DNA from: an uncultured Acidimicrobiaceae bacterium
GTDB taxonomy: Bacteria; Actinomycetota; Acidimicrobiia; Acidimicrobiales; Bog-793
Length of the DNA stretch: 5,576 nucleotides
Direction: 5' to 3'
Assembly (NCBI GenBank): GCA_903907185.1
Contig: CAIVND010000007.1
Span: forward strand, 1-5,576
In this document: positions 1 through 5,576 of the stretch, in pieces
Layout: every line of letters begins with the position of its first letter
Numbering within the stretch: the first letter of the stretch is position 1
Position numbers and translations under genes: made by a program
Notes under the pieces: model-generated
Seen by the model: only the letters and a program-made list of their open reading frames with translations
Told to the model about the DNA's origin: nothing
The model's database searches: none

Positions 1-2
1 AT

Positions 3-995
3 CACCAAGAGAATGCGAATATCGCCTTTCAACAGGTTGGGGACCGCACCGATGGCGCAGCGATTGCGCCGATCATCTCGCTTGTCTCGAGAGAGGGTGG
101 ACGTGTCTATGCGGGATTGCCATCACCAAGTAGCCAGATCGGGGGCTGGGGTTCTGCGCTCACCGTCGGCGAGGTACCGGTCTTTAAATACCTCACCGAT
201 TTCGACATCGACGAGGTCGGCTACACCCTCCGCACCGCCTCGCTCATGACCGACCCCGAGTTCTACTTCAACGACAATGTCCCGAGTGAGTTTGCACTCT
301 TTGGCGTGCGATAGCTGATCTACCCCCTTGGAAAGCAACCGAGCGTTCAGGCGCAGCGGGTAATGGTTCGCGGACCCTACGTCCTTTGGGAGTTACGTTC
401 GGCCAGCTATCTCCAACTCGCTGACACCAATGGATCAATCGTTGCGGACCGAACGAATATCGGTGCGAAAACCGCGGCGTTCGTCCGCTCAGGCGACGCC
501 GCAGCTGGCCACTATCTCACGGTGACCTTTGCCGGCAAGACCGCAACACAACCGACGGTGAACCCGGAACCGAAGACGGAGAGCAGTCCTGGCAGTGTGG
601 CAAGTTCCCACGTCGCACTGAGCGATGGCTCAGTGAGCGCGACGGTCGTGGCCAAGCGACAAAGCGTGCTGGTACTCAAAGCCTCCTTCGATCCCGGTTG
701 GCAGGCAACGATCGATGGCAGGCCGGTTGCGACGCAGATGGTCGCACCGGCCTATGTGGGCGTTCTTGTCTCCAAAGGTCGTCATTCCGTAACCCTTACC
801 TACCGCAACACCTCGGCGGAACTGACGTTGATCACCATTGGCATCGCGACGCTCTTCGCTCTTTCACTACTCACGATCTACCGGAGACAAAGATTGCGAC
901 GAGCTCGTCGAGGTGGGCCAATGCCCATTACCGACCTACCGCATGGTCCTGATCTCTCTGGTGCCATGAACAATCCAACGGCCGATCCGAAGTAG
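3..995 (+). pseudogene. YfhO-like membrane protein, C-terminal part, interrupted by in-frame TAG
   Basis: One reading frame runs from the window edge to the TAA-free end at a TAG (993-995), broken only by another TAG at 312-314. The part before the amber (103 codons) contains VGYTLRTASLMTDPEF and ALFGVR. The part after it resumes with LIYPLGKQP and contains FDPGWQATIDGRPV (about 687-728), then GRHSVTLTYRN, one hydrophobic membrane segment (about 819-881) and a basic RRQRLRRARR tail. This order (extracytoplasmic beta-rich domain with an F-x-PGW motif, last transmembrane helix, positive cytoplasmic tail) fits the end of YfhO-family GT-C-like membrane proteins. In Firmicutes, YfhO takes part in lipoteichoic acid glycosylation; the substrate here is unknown. 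The N-terminal multi-helix part lies outside the window. Because both halves keep coding character and frame, this is a recent nonsense mutation, a sequencing error or a readthrough case. A restart at ATG 363 is possible, but no convincing ribosome binding site precedes it and the product would lack a signal sequence. Confidence 0.7.
312..314 (+). other. In-frame amber codon within YfhO-like frame
   Basis: The codons read GGC GTG CGA TAG CTG ATC TAC, that is G-V-R-stop-L-I-Y. From my recollection of YfhO relatives, a tyrosine commonly stands at this place (a GVRYL-type motif). TAG is one base from either tyrosine codon (TAC or TAT). The next base is C, a context often regarded as leaky for UAG. 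No frameshift is needed to rejoin the two halves. Confidence 0.85.
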
Positions 996-1023
996 CGCAG
1001 AGAGCCGATCTCGTGGACTTTTG

Positions 1024-1036
1024 TTGACAGGGTCAA
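1024..1036 (+). repeat. Small inverted repeat TTGAC-AGG-GTCAA
   Basis: Perfect 5-nt arms (1024-1028 and 1032-1036) are separated by 3 nt. The same GTTGAC hexamer recurs at 1042-1047, 19 nt after the first copy at 1023-1028. The repeat overlaps the candidate -35 element, so it could be a protein binding site. Arms this short can also arise by chance. Confidence 0.35.
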
Positions 1037-1056
1037 AGGGGGTTGACTGATAACGT
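1024..1056 (+). promoter_or_regulatory. Candidate promoter of the phoH-ybeY-era operon
   Basis: A perfect TTGACA lies at 1024-1029. Downstream, GATAAC (1049-1054, four of six matches to TATAAT, 19-nt spacer) or TAACGT (1051-1056, preceded by TGA as in an extended -10) could be the -10 element. Neither spacing is ideal, so the exact element is uncertain. Either choice puts transcription start at about 1060-1064, which would leave only 5-9 nt before the GTG start at 1069 and an almost leaderless mRNA. A promoter further upstream, inside the YfhO-like frame, is the alternative. The position in the only gap before a three-gene operon supports a regulatory role. Confidence 0.4.
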
Positions 1057-1060
1057 GAGG
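1055..1060 (+). promoter_or_regulatory. Ribosome binding site of phoH
   Basis: GTGAGG, with GAGG at 1057-1060, ends 8 nt before the GTG at 1069. It supports that start over the in-frame ATG at 1114, which would remove the first 15 residues. It would function only if transcription starts upstream of it, which argues against the most downstream -10 choice. Confidence 0.55.
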
Positions 1061-1068
1061 ACGACACC

Positions 1069-2022
1069 GTGACTGATACTCCGCTAAAAATCCAGATTCC
1101 GGGCAACGATCTCATGGTCGGTCTGCTTGGAGAGCGTGATGAATACCTTCGTGTCGTAGAGCGCGCCTATGGCTCAACAAAGATCCGAGTGCGCGGCAAT
1201 GAGATCACCCTTGAGGGCACCGATGGTCCCGAGGTTGCCAGAGTCTTTGAGGAGCTTGTTGCGCACCTCGAGCGCGGACTGCCGATCGATACACCTCACG
1301 TCAATCGAACCATTGAGATGGTGCGAGCACACCTGCAACCATCGCAGATCACCAATCGCGAGGTCGTAAAGGGCGCCAACGGACGGGGTGTCCGGCCTCA
1401 GACCGCGGGACAGCGGCGCTATGTTGACGCCATCGCCAAGAACACGGTGACCTTTGGGATTGGACCAGCGGGATCAGGCAAGTCCTACCTTGCCGTTGCG
1501 CTGGCAGTACAGGCGCTGCAGGCCAAGCAGATCAGTCGCATTATTTTGGTCCGCCCCGCCGTTGAAGCAGGCGAGCGACTTGGGTTCCTCCCCGGTGACC
1601 TGATGGCCAAGGTGGACCCGTACCTTCGCCCCCTGTACGACGCGCTCAACGACATGCTTGAACCCGAGGGCACCCTCCGCCTCATCGAGAAGGGCACCAT
1701 CGAAATTGCTCCGCTCGCCTTTATGCGCGGACGCACCTTGAACTCAAGTTTCGTGATCTTGGACGAGGCGCAGAACACGACCCCTGAACAGATGAAGATG
1801 TTCCTCACTCGAATTGGCTTTGGCACGAAAGCGGTCATCACCGGTGACGTCACACAGATCGATATCGCCGGTGGTCGATCTGGACTGTTGGGACTTGAAA
1901 AGATCCTCACCGGAATCGAGGATCTTACGTTCGTCAAACTGGATAACTCCGATGTCGTTCGACACAAGATCGTTCGCGACATCGTCGCGGCCTATGACCG
2001 TCAAGATGGGAATACGGCGTAG
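1069..2022 (+). CDS. phoH: PhoH family P-loop ATPase (PhoH/YbeZ type)
   Basis: This 317-residue cytoplasmic protein has the usual PhoH/YbeZ length. Residues about 10-90 form the N-terminal domain, with a KH-like stretch (TKIRVRGNEITLEG, 37-50). The ATPase core follows: Walker A GPAGSGKS at 132-139, the family signature VRPAVEAGERLGFLPGD at 161-177, Walker B VILDEAQN at 229-236 and ITGDVTQID at 257-265, resembling a sensor motif. All nucleotide-binding residues look intact. PhoH/YbeZ proteins are ATPases related to the helicase superfamily 1 core and thought to act in RNA metabolism. YbeZ partners physically and genetically with YbeY, which is encoded immediately downstream here. The start is GTG, supported by GAGG 8 nt upstream. 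The gene leads the phoH-ybeY-era operon; ybeY starts 5 nt after its stop. It lacks the PIN domain of the longer PhoH2 toxin-like proteins, so that identity is unlikely. Confidence 0.95.
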   Translation: MTDTPLKIQIPGNDLMVGLLGERDEYLRVVERAYGSTKIRVRGNEITLEGTDGPEVARVFEELVAHLERGLPIDTPHVNRTIEMVRAHLQPSQITNREVVKGANGRGVRPQTAGQRRYVDAIAKNTVTFGIGPAGSGKSYLAVALAVQALQAKQISRIILVRPAVEAGERLGFLPGDLMAKVDPYLRPLYDALNDMLEPEGTLRLIEKGTIEIAPLAFMRGRTLNSSFVILDEAQNTTPEQMKMFLTRIGFGTKAVITGDVTQIDIAGGRSGLLGLEKILTGIEDLTFVKLDNSDVVRHKIVRDIVAAYDRQDGNTA

Positions 2023-2027
2023 ACACG

Positions 2028-2552
2028 GTGCCAATCGATGTGTTTGTTGCCGATGAACAGAACGCACAACCCGTTGACGGCCACCGTTGGGCGGTTCTTG
2101 CGAAGGCCGTGCTGGAGGCTCAAGGGCTGCGAGGTGACGCAGAGCTTTCGGTGATCTTTGTCGATGAAGAGACGATCGCCTCGCATAACAAACAGTTCTT
2201 AAACCACGACGGTCCAACCGATGTGCTCTCATTTCCCATCGAAGATGAGCCGATCGTCTCGGGTCGTGCGCCCGACAACGGCAGCACGGGACCGAGCTCG
2301 AATGAACATCTCGACGAGGCGCCGCTACTGCTCGGCGACATCTTGATCTGCCCCGAGGTTGCATTTAAAAATGCACCCGAACATACCGGCAGCTACGACG
2401 AGGAGCTCGCGCTCCTTCTCGTGCACGGAATCTTGCATCTTGTTGGCATGGACCACGAGATCGAGGCAGAGGCAGTGGCCATGGAGGCGCGCGAGCAGGA
2501 GCTCCTCAACGCGCACTATCGCAGTGCGACAACGCCAAGCGACAAACCGTGA
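2028..2552 (+). CDS. ybeY: Endoribonuclease YbeY (16S rRNA maturation factor)
   Basis: This 174-residue protein is a single-strand-specific, metal-dependent endoribonuclease needed for 16S rRNA 3' end processing and 70S quality control. The zinc-binding signature HGILHLVGMDH lies at 133-143 with all three histidines (133, 137, 143). The substrate-side signature GPTDVLSFP is at 62-70, followed by LLGDILICPEVA at 101-112. The linker between the last two (71-99) is long and rich in Gly, Ser, Asp and Glu compared with E. coli; such linkers are common in Actinobacteria. The arginine just before the PTDV motif in E. coli (Arg59 as I recall) is replaced by leucine at residue 58. The GTG start gives the family-typical MPIDVFVADEQ beginning. 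No clear Shine-Dalgarno is visible, and the 5-nt gap after phoH suggests translational coupling. Its stop overlaps the era start. Confidence 0.95.
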   Translation: MPIDVFVADEQNAQPVDGHRWAVLAKAVLEAQGLRGDAELSVIFVDEETIASHNKQFLNHDGPTDVLSFPIEDEPIVSGRAPDNGSTGPSSNEHLDEAPLLLGDILICPEVAFKNAPEHTGSYDEELALLLVHGILHLVGMDHEIEAEAVAMEAREQELLNAHYRSATTPSDKP

Positions 2553-3475
2553 GCGAGTCCGAAAACCTCATTGGGAGGTTCTTTCAAGGCGAGGAGGGCG
2601 AGCTCGGCGTCGATCGCGACGATGAGCACTTCCGCTCTGGCTTTGTCTCCATCGTTGGTCGTCCAAATGTTGGTAAGTCGACCTTGATCAATCAGATCCT
2701 CGGCGAAAAGGTCTCAATCACCTCTTCAACGCCGAACACCACGCGTACCCGGGTCCGCGGCGTCCTCAATGGTGTTGGATTCCAGGCCGTCTTTGTTGAC
2801 ACCCCAGGTATTCACAAACCGCGTACGGCGCTTGGCAAGAGGCTCAACACCACAGCTACCGACTCCTTCGGCGATGTCGACCTGTGCGTCTTGGTCATTG
2901 ACGCAAGTGCAAAGATCGGTCCGGGAGATCGTTTCATCGCCGCACAGATTCCAAAGAACTCGATCGTGGTCGTGAACAAGATCGATGTCACGAAAGAGAA
3001 CTCTCTCGTCGAACAGCTCACCCGAGCGACCGAGGAGCTCGGACTCTACGATGCGGAGTACTTCCCGATCTCCGCAAAGACGGGCAAAGGGGTCAAAGGC
3101 TTAGTGAACTTCCTCGCCGAACACCTGCCCGAGGGTCCGCGTTACTACCCTGCGGGAACGGTGCGCGACGCTCCCGATGCATTCTTCGTTGCCGAGCTCG
3201 TGCGAGAACAGCTGCTGCGCAATGCTCGAGAGGAGTTGCCGCACTCCATTGCCTGTCGCGTTACGGAGTGGGAGTGGCCCTATATCCGCTGCGAGATCCT
3301 TGTTGAGCGCGAGTCCCAGAAGGCCATCGTCGTCGGTAAGGGCGGCTCGGTGATCAAAGCGGCAGGAGTCGCCGCACGTGCACAGCTCCCCGAGGGTGCC
3401 TACCTCGACCTCATCGTACGGGTCGAACGAGATTGGCAGAAGCGACTCGACGTCATCGAACGGTTGGGCTACTGA
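2549..3475 (+). CDS. era: GTPase Era, 30S ribosome assembly
   Basis: This 308-residue GTPase has the full Era layout. G1 is GRPNVGKST (37-45), the G2 region is ITSSTPNTTRTRVRG (57-71), G3 is DTPG (84-87), G4 is NKID (143-146) and G5 is SAK (175-177). A C-terminal KH domain carries the GKGG loop at 263-266. Era binds the 3' end of 16S rRNA near the anti-Shine-Dalgarno sequence and acts as a checkpoint in small-subunit maturation, the same rRNA end that YbeY processes. The start is GTG within the sequence GTGA, overlapping the ybeY stop by 4 nt. No Shine-Dalgarno is visible, so translation probably depends on reinitiation from ybeY. About 28 residues of acidic, poorly conserved extension precede the G domain; no alternative start lies between it and G1. 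The last 23 nt overlap the end of dinG on the opposite strand. Confidence 0.96.
   Translation: MSESENLIGRFFQGEEGELGVDRDDEHFRSGFVSIVGRPNVGKSTLINQILGEKVSITSSTPNTTRTRVRGVLNGVGFQAVFVDTPGIHKPRTALGKRLNTTATDSFGDVDLCVLVIDASAKIGPGDRFIAAQIPKNSIVVVNKIDVTKENSLVEQLTRATEELGLYDAEYFPISAKTGKGVKGLVNFLAEHLPEGPRYYPAGTVRDAPDAFFVAELVREQLLRNAREELPHSIACRVTEWEWPYIRCEILVERESQKAIVVGKGGSVIKAAGVAARAQLPEGAYLDLIVRVERDWQKRLDVIERLGY
3453..3475. other. Convergent coding overlap of era and dinG
   Basis: The era stop (TGA, 3473-3475, plus) lies beyond the dinG stop (TGA, minus strand, 3455-3453), so 23 bp encode the last residues of both: VIERLGY for Era and SSPTVR for DinG. There is no intergenic space, and I see no hairpin plus T-run on either strand in the flanking sequence. 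Any termination must occur within the opposing gene. Confidence 0.9.
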
Positions 3476-5444
3476 CCCCCTCGGCCGGTTCTGCACCACG
3501 TTCGAGGTCGATCGCCTCTTGATCGATCGTGCGGAGAAACTCCACGGCGAGCTCACGGTCCTTGGTCCGTCGCATTGGGGGAAGCGCCCTGATCAGCTCC
3601 CAACGGTAACCAGCAGTCGCGAGGCGAGAATCAAGGATCGCAACCACACCGCGGTCCTCCTTCGTACGGATGAGCCGACCAGCTCCCTGCGCGAGCAGAC
3701 TTGCCGCACGCGGAAGATCAACGACGCGAAACGCGGCGGCACCGGCCCGGTCTCGGCGTGCCTGCATGAGTGGGTCATCGGGACGAGCAAAGGGGATTCG
3801 GTCGATGATAACGAGCGAAAGCGCTGCGCCGGGGACATCTACGCCCTGCCAAAATCCCATGGTTGCGAAGAGACTCAGAGCAGCCTCGGAGCTGAGCGCG
3901 CTGAGGAGAGCGCCCTTTGAGCGCTCACCTTGAACAAGTATCGGTAGCTCGATGCGCGACCGTACTGCGGTCGCTACTCGATCCATCACCGCTCGCGAGG
4001 TAAAGAGTGCAAGCGTGCGACCACCTGCAGCCTGCATCAGCGCAACGACCTCCTCGATCATCGCTTCCTCGACGTTGGCACTGCGTCGATCGGGCATGTG
4101 CGCTGCGCAGTAGAGCAGGGCCTGTTTTTCAAAATCGAATGGACTCCCAACATCGAGTTCATCGGTGCGGTCTGGTTCGGCGCCCAGTCGAACCCCGAGA
4201 TCGAGCGGAACAGTCGCACTGGTCATCACGACGGTCATCTTTTCAAAGACCTCCCGCGACAGGATTGGTGCGATGTCAACCGGTGCGATCTCGAGTGAGG
4301 GGCGGGCTCCAAACTCCACCCAGGCGACCTGGTCCTCAGAGAGTCCGTGCAAGAGGGCGATCTCGTTACGCAGACGAGAGAGCGCCTGGACGGCTCGCTG
4401 TGCTTTTGGATTCTCCGTACCAGAATCGGTCGTGAGATTCTTGCGAATTACTGCGTCAAGGCGCTCAAGGCGCGACTGCAACAGCTCAACCTCGTACGCG
4501 AGGTCTCCATCTGCGAGCGACCGGATCCGAGTTCCCCCGAGGCGCTCCAGTAGACGTTCTACATCGCTTGCGCTATCCATCACGGAGAGCGCCACCTCAT
4601 CGAGCTCGCTTGGGGTGCCACCTCGCGCAGTGGGTGAGGAGGCGCGCGCCATGGCGGCGATCGCACGAAGTCGACCGGCGCTGATTGAGACACCAAGGCT
4701 CTTGCTCAAGATCTCTTCAAGCTCGTGAGCCTCATCGATGATGAGTACCTCCGGTTCCGGCAAGACCGAGCCAGCGCTTGCAATATGAGCACCGAGAAGA
4801 TGGAGGTTCACAACGATCACGTCGGCCTCAGCGGCCCTCGCTCGGGCGATCTCCGCGAAACACGATCCTCCAGAGGGACAGTGAAAGGCACCGGGACACT
4901 CCTCGGGGCTCACGCTGTAGGAACTCCACACCCTCGTGTCGGGCTCGAATTCAAGCTCCGCCATATCACCGGTGGTAGTCGTCTGGGCCCACGCGGCGAT
5001 CGCCCGCGCCTGTTCTGGTCGAGATTCAGCAAGTGGGGTGTCGGTTCCCGGCGGATCGACGGAAAACTCCTCCTGTGTCCCGCTCTCTTTCGCCTCTCGG
5101 AGACGTTGAACGCACAGATAGTTCGAACGACCCTTCAAGACCGCATAGTCGAACTCAAAGCCAATCTCCTCAGCGAGGGCCGGGAGATCCTTGTCACCGA
5201 GCTGGTGCTGGAGCGCTTTGGTGGCAGTCGCGATGACCGTACGCCGCTTCGCAATCAACGCCGGAACGAGGTAGGCAAGCGACTTTCCGGTACCGGTGCC
5301 TGCACGGACGACCAGGTGTCGCTCCCGATCGATGGATGTACCGATCGCCTCGGCCATCTTTGCCTGGCCCTCTCGAACCTCACCGCCAGCGGGAAGATGC
5401 GAAATGACGCGATCAAGGGCGGCACCAACCCGGTTCCCAATCAC
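3453..5444 (-). CDS. dinG: DinG-like ATP-dependent DNA helicase with 4Fe-4S cluster
   Basis: This 663-residue XPD/DinG-type superfamily 2 helicase is near the length of the mycobacterial DinG-like protein. Motif I is AGTGTGKS (48-55), motif Ia is ATATKALQHQL (72-82), motif II is DEAH (237-240), followed by VVMTSAT (405-411), GFWQGVDVPG (530-539) and motif VI QGAGRLIRTKEDRG (586-599). Four cysteines at 111, 183, 189 and 195, between motifs Ia and II, match the iron-sulfur cluster ligands of the family. No N-terminal exonuclease domain is present, unlike the Firmicutes form. DinG unwinds 5'-overhang DNA, D-loops, R-loops and quadruplexes and helps resolve replication-transcription conflicts. 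The start is GTG with AGAGGAG 9 nt upstream; it is the only start codon after the preceding in-frame TAA. No canonical LexA box is visible upstream. The gene faces era and overlaps its end by 23 nt. A RecQ- or Rad3-type paralogue is the only alternative, and the Fe-S cysteines argue for DinG/YoaA. Confidence 0.94.
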   Translation of the reverse strand: MIGNRVGAALDRVISHLPAGGEVREGQAKMAEAIGTSIDRERHLVVRAGTGTGKSLAYLVPALIAKRRTVIATATKALQHQLGDKDLPALAEEIGFEFDYAVLKGRSNYLCVQRLREAKESGTQEEFSVDPPGTDTPLAESRPEQARAIAAWAQTTTTGDMAELEFEPDTRVWSSYSVSPEECPGAFHCPSGGSCFAEIARARAAEADVIVVNLHLLGAHIASAGSVLPEPEVLIIDEAHELEEILSKSLGVSISAGRLRAIAAMARASSPTARGGTPSELDEVALSVMDSASDVERLLERLGGTRIRSLADGDLAYEVELLQSRLERLDAVIRKNLTTDSGTENPKAQRAVQALSRLRNEIALLHGLSEDQVAWVEFGARPSLEIAPVDIAPILSREVFEKMTVVMTSATVPLDLGVRLGAEPDRTDELDVGSPFDFEKQALLYCAAHMPDRRSANVEEAMIEEVVALMQAAGGRTLALFTSRAVMDRVATAVRSRIELPILVQGERSKGALLSALSSEAALSLFATMGFWQGVDVPGAALSLVIIDRIPFARPDDPLMQARRDRAGAAAFRVVDLPRAASLLAQGAGRLIRTKEDRGVVAILDSRLATAGYRWELIRALPPMRRTKDRELAVEFLRTIDQEAIDLERGAEPAEGVSSPTVR

Positions 5445-5453
5445 GACGTCAAA

Positions 5454-5460
5454 CTCCTCT
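5454..5460 (-). promoter_or_regulatory. Ribosome binding site of dinG
   Basis: AGAGGAG on the minus strand lies 9 nt before the GTG start at 5444-5442. It is the strongest Shine-Dalgarno of the annotated genes in the window and fixes the dinG start. Confidence 0.75.
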
Positions 5461-5489
5461 AGTCCAGTTGACCGCTTGTCCCGTTCCCG

Positions 5490-5497
5490 ACATTAAC
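5490..5497 (-). promoter_or_regulatory. Possible -10 element of dinG
   Basis: On the minus strand the AT-rich patch GTTAATGT contains GTTAAT (four of six matches to TATAAT) and TAATGT (TANNNT form), about 45 nt before the dinG start. No good -35 element stands at 16-18 nt upstream, so this is only the best available candidate in a GC-rich region. Confidence 0.25.
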
Positions 5498-5534
5498 CAA
5501 CCACACAACCGCTGATCGAGGATCTGCGCGTCCT

Positions 5535-5550
5535 CACCTCCACGGAGGTG
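5535..5550. repeat. 16-nt near-palindrome with SD-like and anti-SD-like arms
   Basis: CACCTCC-AC-GGAGGTG has perfect 7-bp arms around a 2-nt centre. The right arm continues as GGAGGTGATG on the plus strand, nearly a full complement of the usual 16S 3' end; the left arm CACCTCC equals the anti-Shine-Dalgarno core itself. It lies 90 nt upstream of the dinG start. It may serve a plus-strand gene beginning at or beyond the window edge, or be a protein binding site. No T-run follows on either strand, so it is not an ordinary intrinsic terminator. Confidence 0.6.
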
Positions 5551-5576
5551 ATGCGGAGAACGTGCTCAGATGTGCA

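Noticed and set aside
13..249. 78-residue plus-strand frame at the window start
   Set aside because: It overlaps the YfhO-like frame in another phase, is rich in Arg and Ser and has no recognisable motif, while the frame starting at position 3 carries family sequence.
1000..1024. Intrinsic terminator after the YfhO-like gene (GAGA-GCCGA-TCTC followed by CTTTTG)
   Set aside because: The stem is only 4 bp with weak pairing and the T-run is short and displaced, too little to call a terminator.
1744..2364. Open 206-residue minus-strand frame opposite phoH/ybeY
   Set aside because: Its Arg-rich, motif-free translation crosses the junction of two well-identified genes, so it is a shadow frame.
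3378..3920. 180-residue plus-strand frame following the end of era
   Set aside because: It begins inside era in another frame and runs antisense to dinG; it has no domain and no ribosome binding site.
4725..5462. Open 245-residue plus-strand frame opposite dinG
   Set aside because: It lies antisense to the conserved N-terminal half of DinG, shows no recognisable domain and has an Arg/Gly-rich composition typical of a shadow frame in GC-rich DNA.
5449..5493. 14-codon minus-strand mini-ORF (MSGTGQAVNWTRGV) ending 4 nt before dinG
   Set aside because: It is tempting as a leader peptide, but there is no good ribosome binding site and its ATG overlaps the best -10 candidate; chance is likely.
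5445..5576. LexA/SOS box upstream of dinG
   Set aside because: dinG is SOS-regulated in E. coli, so I looked for CTG-N10-CAG and for the actinobacterial GAAC-N4-GTTC form. Only an imperfect GAGAACGTGCTC is present at 5557-5568, which does not match.

Overview
The window reads as part of an actinobacterial chromosome, most likely from the Acidimicrobiia or a neighbouring class. The grounds are moderately high GC, GTG starts on all four intact genes, a YbeY with the long linker common in Actinobacteria, and a DinG close in length to the mycobacterial form. This placement comes from family knowledge and codon style. No 16S gene or other decisive marker is present.

Layout, left to right. (1) Positions 3-995, plus strand: the C-terminal end of a large YfhO-like membrane protein whose beginning lies outside the window. 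It is cut by an in-frame TAG at 312-314 while the same frame stays open on both sides. (2) Positions 996-1068: a short intergenic stretch with a TTGACA-type promoter candidate, a small inverted repeat and a ribosome binding site. (3) Positions 1069-3475, plus strand: a compact operon phoH - ybeY - era. The first gap is 5 nt and the second junction is a 4-nt GTGA overlap. (4) Positions 3453-5444, minus strand: dinG, an iron-sulfur superfamily 2 helicase, convergent with era and overlapping its end by 23 nt. (5) Positions 5445-5576: the upstream region of dinG, with a strong Shine-Dalgarno site and a 16-nt near-palindrome whose two arms are SD-like and anti-SD-like.

The three-gene operon is a coherent RNA and ribosome maturation unit. 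PhoH is a P-loop ATPase often encoded with YbeY, YbeY is a metal-dependent endoribonuclease involved in 16S rRNA 3' end maturation, and Era is the GTPase that binds the 16S 3' end during 30S assembly. DinG is a DNA repair and replication-conflict helicase and is probably an independent transcription unit.

I see no mobile element, CRISPR array, tRNA, rRNA or undescribed multi-gene system. The most noteworthy points are the single amber codon in an otherwise intact YfhO-like frame, the era/dinG convergent coding overlap with no room for a terminator, and the palindrome upstream of dinG.
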